A stretch of DNA of 64,000 bases. Source: Paraburkholderia aspalathi (GTDB lineage Bacteria > Pseudomonadota > Gammaproteobacteria > Burkholderiales > Burkholderiaceae). Shown here in pieces: positions 33,995 through 42,280 of the stretch. Numbering within the stretch: position 1 is the stretch's first letter; the number at the start of each line of letters is the position of its first letter. The stretch lies in contig NZ_FPBH01000005.1 in NCBI RefSeq assembly GCF_900116445.1, positions 124,001 to 188,000 of the forward strand, in the 5' to 3' direction. The notes under the pieces are model-generated. The model saw only the letters and a list, made by a program, of their open reading frames with translations, had not been told where the DNA came from and ran no database searches. A program made the translations under genes and the position numbers.

Positions 33995-34690
33995 ATGGAA
34001 CGAAAGAGGACACCAGGGCTTGTCGATCTCGCCAGCCCCGATGCCACGCAACAACAGAGCATGCTCGAAGTTCATGCTTTCGCCACGCCCAACAGCATCA
34101 AAGTTCCCATCGCACTGGAAGAGATGGGGCTCGACTATCGGCTGGTTCCCGTCAATCTGCGCCAGGGCGAGCAGAAGACCGACGCCTTCAAGGCAATGAA
34201 TCCCAACGCGAAGGTCCCGGTTCTCATCGACCGATCGGTTCCTGGGGATGGCGACGTGATACTCAGCGAGTCTGCCGCGATCCTCGTGTACCTCGCAGAG
34301 AAGACCGGGCAGCTTCTTCCGAAAGACGGCCCCCAACGCGGCAAGGTCTTCGAGCAACTTTTCTTCCACGCATCCGGCCTCAGCCCGGCGTTCCTGCAGT
34401 CATTCCAGGTCGCGATCCAGGCGTCGCCGCAACCCGAGGCAAAAGCGCGGGCGCTGGCGGAGGTCGATCGAACGCTGGGCGTGCTCAACCAGATTCTCGA
34501 GCGTCATCCATACGCTGCTGGCGTCGAGTACAGCATCGCAGACATTGCCCATTTCGGGTGGGTATGGCGCCATCAGGCGATCGGAGCGGCCCTCGACAAA
34601 TTTCCGTTCGTCGCTCGCTGGTACGAAGAGATTTCGACGCGACCGGCTGTCGTCGCAGCCATCGCAAAGACCGTGGCGCTCGCTCGGTAA
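33995..34690 (+). CDS. Glutathione S-transferase (YghU/Ure2p-like)
   Basis: 231 residues. N-terminal thioredoxin-like domain (about 22-108) with FATPNSIKVPIALEE, the cis-Pro in KVPVLID, and SESAAILVYLAE glutathione contacts; then the all-alpha domain ending with SIADIAHFGWVW. The pattern (TPNS at the active-site turn) is that of Nu-class/YghU-YfcG enzymes, often disulfide reductases or peroxidases rather than classical transferases. AGGAGATAAATC gives a strong ribosome site. It diverges from a LysR gene and precedes an NTF2-like gene with which it may be co-transcribed. Confidence 0.9.
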   Translation: MERKRTPGLVDLASPDATQQQSMLEVHAFATPNSIKVPIALEEMGLDYRLVPVNLRQGEQKTDAFKAMNPNAKVPVLIDRSVPGDGDVILSESAAILVYLAEKTGQLLPKDGPQRGKVFEQLFFHASGLSPAFLQSFQVAIQASPQPEAKARALAEVDRTLGVLNQILERHPYAAGVEYSIADIAHFGWVWRHQAIGAALDKFPFVARWYEEISTRPAVVAAIAKTVALAR

Positions 34691-34771
34691 TGCGATGCAA
34701 CCTCCAATTCCCCAGACTTCTACACATCGTGACGTGGCTCTGTCCAGAGTCAATCACCAAGGAGAATCGCA

Positions 34772-35137
34772 ATGAACGACCGCATCCATGAGCTGCTTTA
34801 TCGTAACCTTCAGGAGGTCTTTGGCGAAGGTGACGCAGCGCGTCGTCGCGCGGCCATCGAGGAGCTTTATACCGAAGATTGTGTGCTCTACGTGCCTCCG
34901 GGTACGTTCGTCGGGCACGACGCGCTCGACAAATTCGCGGGAGATCTTCGGGCGACACACCCGCATTTTGTTTATGCGCCGCACGGTGAAGCGCAGGCCC
35001 TCCACAATGCTGGTCGCCTCGCGTGGGGTTCCGGTCCGCGTGGTGAGGTACCCGACTATACGGGCGTGGATGTCATCATCGTTCGCGACGGGAAGATTGA
35101 AGCACTCTACGTCTTTCTGGATTCCGTGCCGTCATAG
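34772..35137 (+). CDS. NTF2/SnoaL-like protein
   Basis: 121 residues forming one NTF2-like cone (LFGE... early helix, then EELYTEDCVLYVPPGTFVGHDAL and a C-terminal beta sheet with GVDVIIVRDGKIEALYVFLD). SnoaL-like proteins are small isomerases, cyclases or dehydratases, or have unknown roles in detoxification. An AAGGAGAATC ribosome site supports the start. It lies 81 bp after the GST gene, co-directional, and is followed by a hairpin at 35229. Confidence 0.87.
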   Translation: MNDRIHELLYRNLQEVFGEGDAARRRAAIEELYTEDCVLYVPPGTFVGHDALDKFAGDLRATHPHFVYAPHGEAQALHNAGRLAWGSGPRGEVPDYTGVDVIIVRDGKIEALYVFLDSVPS

Positions 35138-35228
35138 CCACGCCATGATCCACTTGGCTTCACATTATTTCGTAACGAAATCACCGCGCAAAGCGAACAA
35201 ACCCAGCGGCAGATTCCTAAACGCGAAA

Positions 35229-35250
35229 ACGCGCAGATTTATCTGCGCGT
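35229..35250 (+). terminator. Hairpin terminator after the NTF2-like gene
   Basis: Perfect 9-bp arms ACGCGCAGA and TCTGCGCGT with a four-base TTTA loop, followed by CTCTACGT. It lies about 90 bp after the stop and before the convergent small secreted protein. The U-tract is poor. Confidence 0.55.
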
Positions 35251-35332
35251 CTCTACGTCATTCCATCAACAGACCAAGGACGTCTTGGCAGCACTCAATC
35301 AACGACACAAGGCTGCAATAAATCCCGTCAAT

Positions 35333-35605
35333 TTATGCGCCGCCGAAAAACACGGGCTTCATTCCATCATTCGGGTCCGGGCGAACAGAGCCTTGAATTT
35401 TATGTCCCAGGTGGGAGACAGCAGTGCCGAACGAACGCAGCTCATGATGGCTGCCCGCCGCTGAAGTGCCGTCAGCAACACCGCCAAAACCGGTCGCGGC
35501 GCTAGTTTGTGCGGCCGGAGCGACCGCTTCGTTGGATTGAGCAAAAGATGAGACAGCCGGAATTGCAAGAGCAGCTGCGACGATGAGCGATTGAACGAGT
35601 TTCAT
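35333..35605 (-). CDS. Small secreted protein (DUF4148-like)
   Basis: 90 residues from ATG 35605, which follows GGAGGTAAGC. A clear Sec signal peptide (residues 1-22, LIVAAALAIPAVSSFAQ) leaves about 68 residues, low in hydrophobicity and ending GMKPVFFGGA. Small exported proteins with this N terminus are numerous in Burkholderia and often annotated DUF4148. Here the mature part does not match that domain well, so the function is unknown. Confidence 0.75.
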   Translation of the reverse strand: MKLVQSLIVAAALAIPAVSSFAQSNEAVAPAAQTSAATGFGGVADGTSAAGSHHELRSFGTAVSHLGHKIQGSVRPDPNDGMKPVFFGGA

Positions 35606-36305
35606 GATGCTTACCTCCAGACTTCGTTTGTTCCGCAAACGCCCGTTTGCGTTTCAGTGCTTGCAGTCTAGGCTTGGGCCTGCTCGCAATTAAGTACCTG
35701 CAGAACAAAACAATGTTGAAAAAATAAGTACAAACCCTTAGAACTGAGCGTCGCGCATGCAGCATGCTTGCGTTTGCCTTGCCATCTACACCACCATGAC
35801 CTCAGTTCGCGCCCCAATCGAACAGCAGAAATCCTGCGAGTCGAGCGCTCAAACGCGAGCGAGCGTTTGACCCGCTATCAAGCAAAGGCAAGTCATCGCA
35901 ATTTTGCATTGTCATTAATTTGCCTCGCTATTTAATAAGTTGAAACAAGGCATTCCATAGACTAGAGTGGTCGGTAACTTCTATCTGCCTACATATTCGA
36001 ATCTCCGACACGGAAAGCGGATAACAGGCTATCTCGTCATTGATCACTGTGACCCATGGTGGATCATCGGTAGCGTCTTGGTTGTACCAGCCAGCAATCC
36101 TAACTAACCGTGCCCGCTTTCCGATGAAAGCCAGCGCAATTTATCCCGCTATAGACGCGCGAACGGCATATATAGCAAATTTTTATTTTGCAAAAAACTC
36201 GACTTTCTTTCGATCTGCTCCTATATCGAAACGCAAGGTGTGCCCCGCTGTGCCGCATTTGAATTTATCGCAATCCGGGTTTTATCCCAGGAAAAGGGGA
36301 TCACT
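35606..36305. other. 700-bp AT-rich gene-free region
   Basis: No supported gene. It is markedly AT-richer than flanking DNA, especially 35900-35950 and 36150-36220. A dyad TCAAACGC-GAGCGA-GCGTTTGA lies at 35849-35870. The region ends with the AAGGGG ribosome site of the HAF-repeat gene. The composition change suggests an island boundary. Confidence 0.5.
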
Positions 36306-37343
36306 ATGCAATCCGCATGCAACATGATTGGCAATGTGCGCTATGTTCGCCGCGTCCTGATTGTTTTCACTCTGATCGCGGTCGCTGCATTCCAGCCTGC
36401 CGCAGGCCAAAGTCTCACCATCAAAGATCTCGGCGCGCTCCCCGGTGAATTTAACTACAGCAACGCGCTCGGGATCAACGAGCGCGACCAGGTGATCGGC
36501 TACTCGATCACAGCGGGCGGCAACACGCACGCTTGTCTGTTTGAAAACGGCGTGGTGACCGACTTGGGCACGCTCCCCGGTGGCAGCTACAGCTCAGCTA
36601 GCGCGATCAACAATCGCGGCCAGGTGGTCGGTTCCTCGAGCACCGCGCGTGGGAATTCGCACGCCTTTCTGTTCGAACACGGGGCGATGACCGACCTGGG
36701 TACGCTCCCCGGCGGCGACTTCAGCGGAGCTAGCGGGATCAACGAGCGCGGCCAGGCGGTTGGTTTAGCGTCCAACCTACGCGGATACGTTCACGCTGCG
36801 CTGTTTGAAAACGGCGTGGTGACCGACTTGGGCACGCTCCCCGGTGGCAGCGATAGCGGAGCTTTGGGGATCAACAATCGCGGCCAGGTGGTCGGCTATT
36901 CATCCATCGCAGGTGGGTACGCGCACGCCTTTCTGTATGAACACGGGGTGATGACTGACCTGGGCACGCTCCAGGGTAGTAACGGCAGCAGCCATGCTCA
37001 GGCGATCAACAATCGCGGCCAGGTGATCGGCATATCGTCTACCGCAAGCGGGGACGTGCACGGCTTTCTGTTTGAAAACGGGGTGATGACTGACCTGGGC
37101 ACGCTCCCCGGTCGCAACGACAGCAACGCTTTTGGGATCAACAATCATGGCCAGGTGGTCGGCGAGTCGGATACCGGAACCAACCCGTACTTGCCGCACG
37201 CGTTTCTGTTTGAACACGGGGCGATGGCCGACCTGGGCACGCTCCCCGGGGACAACTTCAGCGAAGGTGTCGGGATCAACGAGCACGGCGATATCGCGGG
37301 TAACTCCACGTTGCACGCTATCCTTTGGACACGAAAAAAATGA
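36306..37343 (+). CDS. Secreted HAF-repeat protein
   Basis: 345 residues. The N terminus has a signal sequence (LIVFTLIAVAAFQPAAGQ). The rest is seven tandem copies of a unit of about 44 residues with the pattern LGTLPGG ... GINNRGQVVG ... HAFLFE-x-G-x-M-T-D, the HAF repeat named after its His-Ala-Phe motif and predicted to form a beta-propeller-like surface protein. The DNA copies are also highly similar, with a period near 132 bp, so unit number could vary by recombination. AAGGGG precedes the ATG at 36306. Function of HAF proteins is not established; an extracellular role is likely. Confidence 0.88.
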   Translation: MQSACNMIGNVRYVRRVLIVFTLIAVAAFQPAAGQSLTIKDLGALPGEFNYSNALGINERDQVIGYSITAGGNTHACLFENGVVTDLGTLPGGSYSSASAINNRGQVVGSSSTARGNSHAFLFEHGAMTDLGTLPGGDFSGASGINERGQAVGLASNLRGYVHAALFENGVVTDLGTLPGGSDSGALGINNRGQVVGYSSIAGGYAHAFLYEHGVMTDLGTLQGSNGSSHAQAINNRGQVIGISSTASGDVHGFLFENGVMTDLGTLPGRNDSNAFGINNHGQVVGESDTGTNPYLPHAFLFEHGAMADLGTLPGDNFSEGVGINEHGDIAGNSTLHAILWTRKK

Positions 37344-37395
37344 TTGGCAGTCTCTAGTGGGCTCACAAGTCATGTTGAAATTACGGGACCAGCAT

Positions 37396-37444
37396 AGCCA
37401 ACGGCACGGTTCAGCGAACCGTCCGCTGCAACCGATTGTTAGGC
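37396..37444 (-). repeat. Integron attC-like recombination site
   Basis: On the minus strand it begins GCCTAAC (consensus RYYYAAC), five bases after the stop of the dihydrofolate-reductase-like gene. It continues with CGGTT-G-CAGCG and the matching CGCTG-AACCG, which pair leaving one extrahelical G, the structural mark of attC. It ends in GTTGGC, GTTRRRY with one base missing. The 49-bp folded site and its position right after an ORF fit a gene cassette. No integrase gene or attI is in the window. Confidence 0.65.
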
Positions 37445-37448
37445 ACCC

Positions 37449-38087
37449 TTACTGACGCACATAGCGCAAGTGTGTGGCAGCCGGACCATCGAGAACCCTG
37501 TCAATGCGAAACTGCGGCCCGGGCTCGCGCAGGTTCTCGAAGAGACGCCGCCCACTGCCGAACAACACGGGTGACAAAGCAATTTCCAGTTCGTCAACGA
37601 CACCCATGGTCAGGTACTGCTGGATCACATCGGCTCCACCCGCGATACGAACATCACGACTGCCTGCGGATTCCCGAGCCAGCTCAAGGGCACGCTCCGG
37701 CCCGTCATTGATGAAGTGGAAGGTCGTGCCACCCGGGCGCACCCAGGGCTCGCGTTTCTCATGGGTAAGAACGTATACCGGTGTGTGAAACGGAGCCTCC
37801 TCTGGCCAGGCGCGCTCGCCTTGCTCAAACATTCGCTTGCCCATAATGTTGGCACCGATGCGCTCCGTGGTGCTGCGAAGCAGGTCATTGACCGGGCCGG
37901 TCTCTCCCCCTGGTCCGAGCTTGAGGTTCTCGCGGAAGTACTGTTGATTGAAGATCCAGGCCATCAACGCCCCCCACTTGGCGCCCCAGTTCTTGTACTC
38001 AGGCGTGTCCCAATTCTCCATGGTCATTCCTTCCGGTGCCATGTAGCCATCGAGGCTAAGTCCAATGTTGACGAATACTTTGCTCAT
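37449..38087 (-). CDS. Dihydrofolate-reductase-family (RibD C-terminal) protein, likely a gene cassette
   Basis: 212 residues of the RibD_C/DHFR-like fold, common among proteins annotated deaminase-reductase. Evidence is SKVFVNIGLSLDGYMAPEG at the start, IMGKRMFEQGERAW in the middle and RIAGGADVIQQYLTMGVVDEL with the NADPH-binding glycines. Such proteins reduce pteridine- or pyrimidine-like compounds, but the substrate is seldom known. An attC-like site follows the stop by five bases, so it is probably a captured or stranded integron cassette. AAAGGAG precedes the ATG. Confidence 0.9.
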   Translation of the reverse strand: MSKVFVNIGLSLDGYMAPEGMTMENWDTPEYKNWGAKWGALMAWIFNQQYFRENLKLGPGGETGPVNDLLRSTTERIGANIMGKRMFEQGERAWPEEAPFHTPVYVLTHEKREPWVRPGGTTFHFINDGPERALELARESAGSRDVRIAGGADVIQQYLTMGVVDELEIALSPVLFGSGRRLFENLREPGPQFRIDRVLDGPAATHLRYVRQ

Positions 38088-38169
38088 GATTCTCCTTTCG
38101 CATGTTCGGATGTCGTCTCACTTTGATATGGGGCGAAAGTTTTGCGCCCTAATTTCGACGACTACCGGT

Positions 38170-38368
38170 TCAGGGAGTACGGCCTTGTGCTTGCTCGAAC
38201 GCGGCTTTGAGAAATGCCGCGACGTCCGCGGGAGATTGCTCCTGTGCTTGCAGAACACCCCCTAATGTGATGCCCCTGGTCAGGCAACGCTTCGACTCAG
38301 CCACGGCGGCGGGGCCAGAGAGCGTCGGCCATCTCGGACCATTGTGAACCTCCTGCTGTCAAGATCAT
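38170..38368 (-). pseudogene. Frameshifted small ORF (unknown)
   Basis: From ATG 38368 the frame reads MILTAGGSQWSEMADAL and hits a stop after a CCCC run. Removing one base there continues with AVAESKRCLTRGITLGG and SPADVAAFLKAAFEQAQ to a stop at 38170, giving about 65 residues of helix-friendly, protein-like sequence. A strong AGGAGG precedes another ATG at 38342 that opens only 20 codons. I read a broken small gene. The family is not recognised, and chance cannot be excluded. Confidence 0.35.
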
Positions 38369-38412
38369 AGGAGCCCACCGCAGGCATTAGCAGCTAACCC
38401 TCCCCATCGTCC

Positions 38413-39201
38413 TCACCGAATCAAACCGCGGGTCGAGCGATCAAGGAAATCGTAAAAAGGCTTAACCTCGGCATGGGCTGTTGCAATCTCAGCAATCTCC
38501 GGCTTCGCTTGGTCAAGCGTCTTCCCGCTACGGTAAAGCAGCTTGTAGGCGTTCCGGATAGCTTGTATCGCCTCCTTGCTGAAACCACGGCGTTGTAGCC
38601 CCGTGGTATTCACTCCGACAGGTGAAGCATGATTGCCTTGAGCAATAACAAACGGCGGCACATCTTGCGCGACACCAGAACACCCCCCCACCATAACGTG
38701 CGCTCCGATGACGCAGAATTGATGGACTGCGCACATTCCGCCGATGATCACGTGATCATCCACGATAACGTGACCGCCTAGCGTTGCATTGTTTGCCAGA
38801 ATGCAATGGTCACCAACAATGCAATCGTGGGCAACGTGAGCATTGACCATCAGAAGGTTGTCGTTTCCAACCTTGGTGATACCGCCTCCTTGGACCGTGC
38901 CGCGATGGATCGTGACACTCTCGCGGATTCTGTTGCGATCACCCACTTCCACGACGGTTGGCTCCCCAGCGTACTTCAAGTCCTGGTTGTCTTCTCCAAT
39001 CGTGGCGAAAGGATAGATTGTGTTGTCTCGGCCAATGCGGGTGTGCCCGCTTACGACAACGTGCGACTTAAGGACGGTGCCTTCGCCAATCTCGACGTCA
39101 CCACCTATACAGCAGTAGGGACCAATGCGAACGCGAGCCCCAATGACGGCACCTTCTTCAATAACTGCGGTGGGGTGGATGACAGCCGTTTCGTCGATCA
39201 C
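38413..39201 (-). CDS. lpxA: UDP-N-acetylglucosamine acyltransferase LpxA, enterobacterial type
   Basis: 262 residues, GTG start after GAGAGG. This is the first enzyme of lipid A synthesis, transferring a 3-hydroxyacyl chain to UDP-GlcNAc. Hexapeptide repeats form a left-handed beta helix; the catalytic His lies in NAHVAHDC (near residue 122), and [20 protein letters not shown] and [16 protein letters not shown] are conserved. Segments such as [31 protein letters not shown] and RSTRGLIR are near identical to E. coli LpxA and unlike the version I recall for Burkholderia. It stands alone, without lpxD, fabZ or lpxB, so a horizontally gained extra copy is likely. The DNA is less GC-rich than its neighbours. 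Confidence 0.92.
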   Translation of the reverse strand: MIDETAVIHPTAVIEEGAVIGARVRIGPYCCIGGDVEIGEGTVLKSHVVVSGHTRIGRDNTIYPFATIGEDNQDLKYAGEPTVVEVGDRNRIRESVTIHRGTVQGGGITKVGNDNLLMVNAHVAHDCIVGDHCILANNATLGGHVIVDDHVIIGGMCAVHQFCVIGAHVMVGGCSGVAQDVPPFVIAQGNHASPVGVNTTGLQRRGFSKEAIQAIRNAYKLLYRSGKTLDQAKPEIAEIATAHAEVKPFYDFLDRSTRGLIR

Positions 39202-39238
39202 AAATGTAGCCTCTCGGGAATGTCAGCATTAGACTTTA

Positions 39239-39259
39239 GCTCAAATTAAATGCTTGAGC
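39239..39259 (-). terminator. Weak hairpin after the porin gene
   Basis: GCTCAA and TTGAGC flank a nine-base AT-rich loop about 30-50 bp downstream of the porin stop and just upstream of lpxA. Short stem, so only a tentative terminator. Confidence 0.3.
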
Positions 39260-39290
39260 AGCAAGCTGCGATTCGCTTTCCGCCGTACCC

Positions 39291-40376
39291 TTAGAATTTG
39301 TGTACGATCCCAACCCCGATGCCGCGCGTGTCAGTGCCGGGCGCGATCGTCAAGCCCGAATATGCCGTGCCGGCCAGCGTATAGGCCGCCTGATTCCTGT
39401 TCTGGATAAAGCCGGCGGCGGTGTAGAGCTCGGTCGCCTTGGACAGGGCGTATTCGAAAAGCAGGCCGAGTTCCTGCGCATTGTTGCCCCCTCCCGTGCG
39501 GTCGTGCACGTAACCGTACATCAGCGAACATAAAGCATAGGGCGAGACCTGATACGAGTCCGAGATCTGGTAGACGTCGTGCTGCATGTATTTTGGCGTG
39601 TTGGTCAGGTTCTCCGTGTGATAGGCCAGCCAGATGCGATTGGCTCCGATCGCATACGAAGCACCGGCGTTGAACACGCTAAATACCGCGCCAGGACCTG
39701 CGGCAGCACCGCCCGCCAACGTATAGCTACCACCCGCTCCGACGGCGGGCTCATCTCCTCGTTCGTAACCAGCCGCTACATTCAACGGCCCGTTGATGTA
39801 CTGGACGACAACGTTGTAGAACCCTACGCCGCTGCCCGCCCCGGTACTCGGATCACGCAACGCCACCATAAATTTGGCATTCAGCCCGCCAAACGTAGGC
39901 GTGTAATAGGAGATGCCATTGTTCGCGCGGATGATCAGGCCGTTAAAATTATTCATTGGCGACGCGATGCTTTTAACCCAGGAAGGGTCCATCGCTGCCT
40001 GAAGAACGTCGTATTGCGGCGAGTTTTGCAAACCAAAACGGACTTCTCCGAATCCGCCGGACAGGCCGACGAACGCGAGACGATTAAAGGCTTCGGCCGC
40101 ATTTGTCGCAGCACCTGTCTGACCGGAGAAGGCTTGCTCCAACTGGAAATTGACGTGCAGGCCGCCGCCAATATCCTCGCTGCCCTTAAAGCCGAAACGT
40201 GTCGCGAACAGTCCACCAGGCACCGCGCGCATCGCCGAATTGTCGCCGCCCGAACTTTGATAGACGAAGCCATTGTCGAGCACGCCGTAGAGCGTGACCG
40301 ACGACTGAGCGAACGCGGAGGAGGCGGACACGCACGACAAGACTGCGCCGGACGCGAGAGTGATAAACCTTTTCAT
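39291..40376 (-). CDS. Gram-negative trimeric porin (Burkholderia OpcP/Omp38 type)
   Basis: 361 residues. Signal peptide of about 23 residues ending SAFAQ, mature start SSVTLYGVLDNGFVY, the typical Porin_4 opening. Alternating strands continue through GSEDIGGGLHVNFQLE and FVGLSGGFGEVRFGLQ to a terminal Phe (GIGVGIVHKF), which is needed for outer-membrane assembly. It is a general diffusion porin forming sixteen-stranded trimers. An 18-bp palindrome lies in the 5' leader (40398-40415). Confidence 0.95.
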   Translation of the reverse strand: MKRFITLASGAVLSCVSASSAFAQSSVTLYGVLDNGFVYQSSGGDNSAMRAVPGGLFATRFGFKGSEDIGGGLHVNFQLEQAFSGQTGAATNAAEAFNRLAFVGLSGGFGEVRFGLQNSPQYDVLQAAMDPSWVKSIASPMNNFNGLIIRANNGISYYTPTFGGLNAKFMVALRDPSTGAGSGVGFYNVVVQYINGPLNVAAGYERGDEPAVGAGGSYTLAGGAAAGPGAVFSVFNAGASYAIGANRIWLAYHTENLTNTPKYMQHDVYQISDSYQVSPYALCSLMYGYVHDRTGGGNNAQELGLLFEYALSKATELYTAAGFIQNRNQAAYTLAGTAYSGLTIAPGTDTRGIGVGIVHKF

Positions 40377-40397
40377 GCGGTGTCTCCATTTTTATCC

Positions 40398-40415
40398 GCA
40401 TCGGCACGCCGATGC
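40398..40415. promoter_or_regulatory. Palindrome at the porin promoter or 5' leader
   Basis: GCATCGGC-AC-GCCGATGC, perfect 8-bp arms, 22 bp upstream of the porin ATG. On the minus strand it is preceded immediately by TATAAA (about 40418-40423), a likely -10 box, so the palindrome would cover the transcription start. It could be an operator or a 5' mRNA hairpin. Confidence 0.5.
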
Positions 40416-40423
40416 TTTTATAA

Positions 40424-40882
40424 ATATCTATTTTGTTTGTACAGCTAATATAAAAGTCATGCGATTAGCACTCGAACGTCCCAGATACGCCCGGGTATGT
40501 CGGGGTTATGGAGGGGTCGTCGATTCCGGTGAACAGCGCACTGAAATTCATCTGGCAAGGTTAGTCGCGCGAACGGCGATGGGTCCATGGATAAAACTTA
40601 GATTGGTTGGCATTTTTCTTATATGAACCGGACGGGGTAAACCAGTATCGATGCCGTGGGTCGCGCGCACTTGCGGAGTTCGTCGAATGGTCAATGCGTG
40701 GAAAAAAACGAGCCCTCGAAGGATGGCCGCCTTGAGGACAAAAAGTAAGCACATGCCGCACGCGATCAAATTGGAGTTGCTCCAATGCCGCTATCCATGT
40801 GCGTATTTCAAGCACATGCAGCGCGGATTGCCCGCGCGGGCTGTTGGCGTCTAAGGCTCACTCGCCTGGTGGCGAGCAAGCC
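40424..40882. other. Gene-free region between porin and DoxX genes
   Basis: About 460 bp with no ORF I can support. It includes AT-rich DNA upstream of the porin promoter (40424-40460). A stem-loop (AGGCT ... CTCGCC-TGGT-GGCGAG ... AGCCT) at 40852-40881 directly follows the DoxX stop and is its probable terminator. Confidence 0.5.
40852..40881 (-). terminator. Stem-loop after the DoxX-family gene
   Basis: Outer AGGCT/AGCCT and inner CTCGCC/GGCGAG arms with a TGGT loop and a CA/CA internal loop, beginning one base after the stop codon at 40883. No clear U-run. Confidence 0.45.
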
Positions 40883-41233
40883 TCAACCGCGTAGCGCCAC
40901 AGTAGCCACCACGAGAGCGGAGAAGACCAGCGCCGGGGCGAGATGCCCGAACGGCTCCCGGTTTCGTAGCAACGTGATGAGCGCGGCGACCATGATCGCA
41001 CCGGCCAGCGTTAGGCCCAAAACTCTGGTTTGTTGTCCAAAAAGAAGTGCCGCAGACAACAGCTCAAGCGCGCCACAGAGAAAACGAAACCACGCCGGGT
41101 AACCCCAGCGTGCGAAGTCGCGCTTCACCGCGCCGAGTCCTATGAGATTGACCACCCCAGCAACCACGAACAGGACCGCTACGATCATCGCGAGAATCGA
41201 TTCGAAAGATGCACTACTCCACGCCATCGTCAT
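40883..41233 (-). CDS. DoxX-family membrane protein
   Basis: 116 residues, four membrane helices (about 10-30, 48-66, 71-90, 95-112), the usual size and pattern of DoxX/DoxX-like proteins. FVVAGVVNLIGL, ARWGYPAWFRFLCGALELLSA and HLAPALVFSALVV are recognisable. The ATG at 41233 overlaps the stop of the upstream epimerase-like gene (ATGA), so both are one transcript under the TetR regulator at 42281. DoxX relatives take part in sulfur or redox stress; the role here is unclear. Confidence 0.87.
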   Translation of the reverse strand: MTMAWSSASFESILAMIVAVLFVVAGVVNLIGLGAVKRDFARWGYPAWFRFLCGALELLSAALLFGQQTRVLGLTLAGAIMVAALITLLRNREPFGHLAPALVFSALVVATVALRG

Positions 41234-42153
41234 GCTCCGTTGAGTTGCTGAAAGTGCGTTTGCACAGAGAGGTCCGCAATCAGGCCGGGGCCTTGGGGCT
41301 TCCACGCAAGAACTTGCCGGGCGTGCTGGCCGCTTACTACCTGGTCGAGCGCCAGTGCGTCAGCGAACGGTCCAAGCGAATTGCGAGCATCGTCGAGCGG
41401 CCAGAGTTCGACGCGATCGGCGCCGACCGAGGCCCGAATCGCTTCACCCATTTCGGCAACGGCAACGGCATCTTCCGCGACCACGTTGAAGATCTGTCCC
41501 GCGACTCGACCGTCCTCACTTGCCGCCCGCTCCACCGCACTCAGGTAGGCCGTGGCGAGATCATCGACGTGAACGGCAGGCCAGTGGTTGCGACCGTCAC
41601 CGACGATCCTCACACCGCCGGTCTGACGGACCATGCCGGCAAGCATGCCGAAGACGCCGCCGCCGTAGCCGTGCACCATCGCCGGCCTGAGGACCACTGC
41701 AGCAATCGAGCGGCGTGCTGCTAGCGCCAGCACCTGTTGCTCCACTGCGGGCCGCCAGGCGATGAGTGGTGTCGGGTTAAGCGCCGATGCTTCAGTCGCG
41801 GGCTCCCCCTCCGTATTGCCGTAGACCCAGGTGCCCGACGTGTAGACAAACGCCGCGCCCGGACGCAAATGCGAAAGCATCGCTACAGCCGCGGCCTCAT
41901 CAGCGGCACCAGCGGAGGCATCGTTGGTCGACGCGGCGTGCACCACGCCGTCAGCGGCGCCGGCAGTCGCAGCGAAAGATTGTGGCTCGCGCAGGTCGCC
42001 GGAATGCAGTGTCACACCGAGACGTGCCAGCGCGCTGGCGGCCGCCGAGCTGTCCTTGCGCACGAGCGCCGTTACCTGATGACCGAGGCTGATCGCCTTG
42101 CGTGCGACCGCTTGCCCGATGAAGCCAGTACCACCTGTCATGAACAGTTTCAA
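41230..42153 (-). CDS. NAD(P)-dependent epimerase/dehydratase-like SDR protein
   Basis: 307 residues, extended SDR. The Rossmann motif is TGGTGFIGQAV (residues 5-15). The frame is chosen to begin at TTG 42153 (LKLFMTGG) with GGAGAA upstream; an apparent extension beyond it would run through the TetR operator region. Later motifs are YTSGTWVYG and a conserved VHGYGGG. These proteins reduce or dehydrate small carbonyl or sugar compounds. It is divergent from a TetR regulator and translationally coupled to DoxX, so both are likely repressed together. Confidence 0.87.
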   Translation of the reverse strand: MKLFMTGGTGFIGQAVARKAISLGHQVTALVRKDSSAAASALARLGVTLHSGDLREPQSFAATAGAADGVVHAASTNDASAGAADEAAAVAMLSHLRPGAAFVYTSGTWVYGNTEGEPATEASALNPTPLIAWRPAVEQQVLALAARRSIAAVVLRPAMVHGYGGGVFGMLAGMVRQTGGVRIVGDGRNHWPAVHVDDLATAYLSAVERAASEDGRVAGQIFNVVAEDAVAVAEMGEAIRASVGADRVELWPLDDARNSLGPFADALALDQVVSGQHARQVLAWKPQGPGLIADLSVQTHFQQLNGA

Positions 42154-42194
42154 AGCGTTCTCCAATGATTGGCTGCGAAGTTGAAAAGCCATAC

Positions 42195-42216
42195 AACGAG
42201 ACTTGCCGGTCTCGTT
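42195..42216. promoter_or_regulatory. TetR-type operator 1
   Basis: Perfect inverted repeat AACGAGAC-TTGCCG-GTCTCGTT between the divergent SDR gene and the TetR gene. A second copy with the same arms lies 34 bp away, about three helical turns, so two dimers could bind the same face. Confidence 0.85.
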
Positions 42217-42228
42217 TTGTCAAATCTA

Positions 42229-42250
42229 AACGAGACTGGCCAGTCTTGTC
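42229..42250. promoter_or_regulatory. TetR-type operator 2
   Basis: AACGAGAC-TGGCCA-GTCTTGTC has the same half-site as operator 1 with two changes in the right arm. It is 31 bp upstream of the TetR start codon, so it can mediate autoregulation. Confidence 0.8.
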
Positions 42251-42280
42251 AACTACTCAACGATCTGTTATTTATCTGGG

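Noticed and set aside
36306..37343. Periodic repeats as a CRISPR array
   Set aside because: The period is about 132 bp with no spacer structure and the repeats encode the HAF protein motif.
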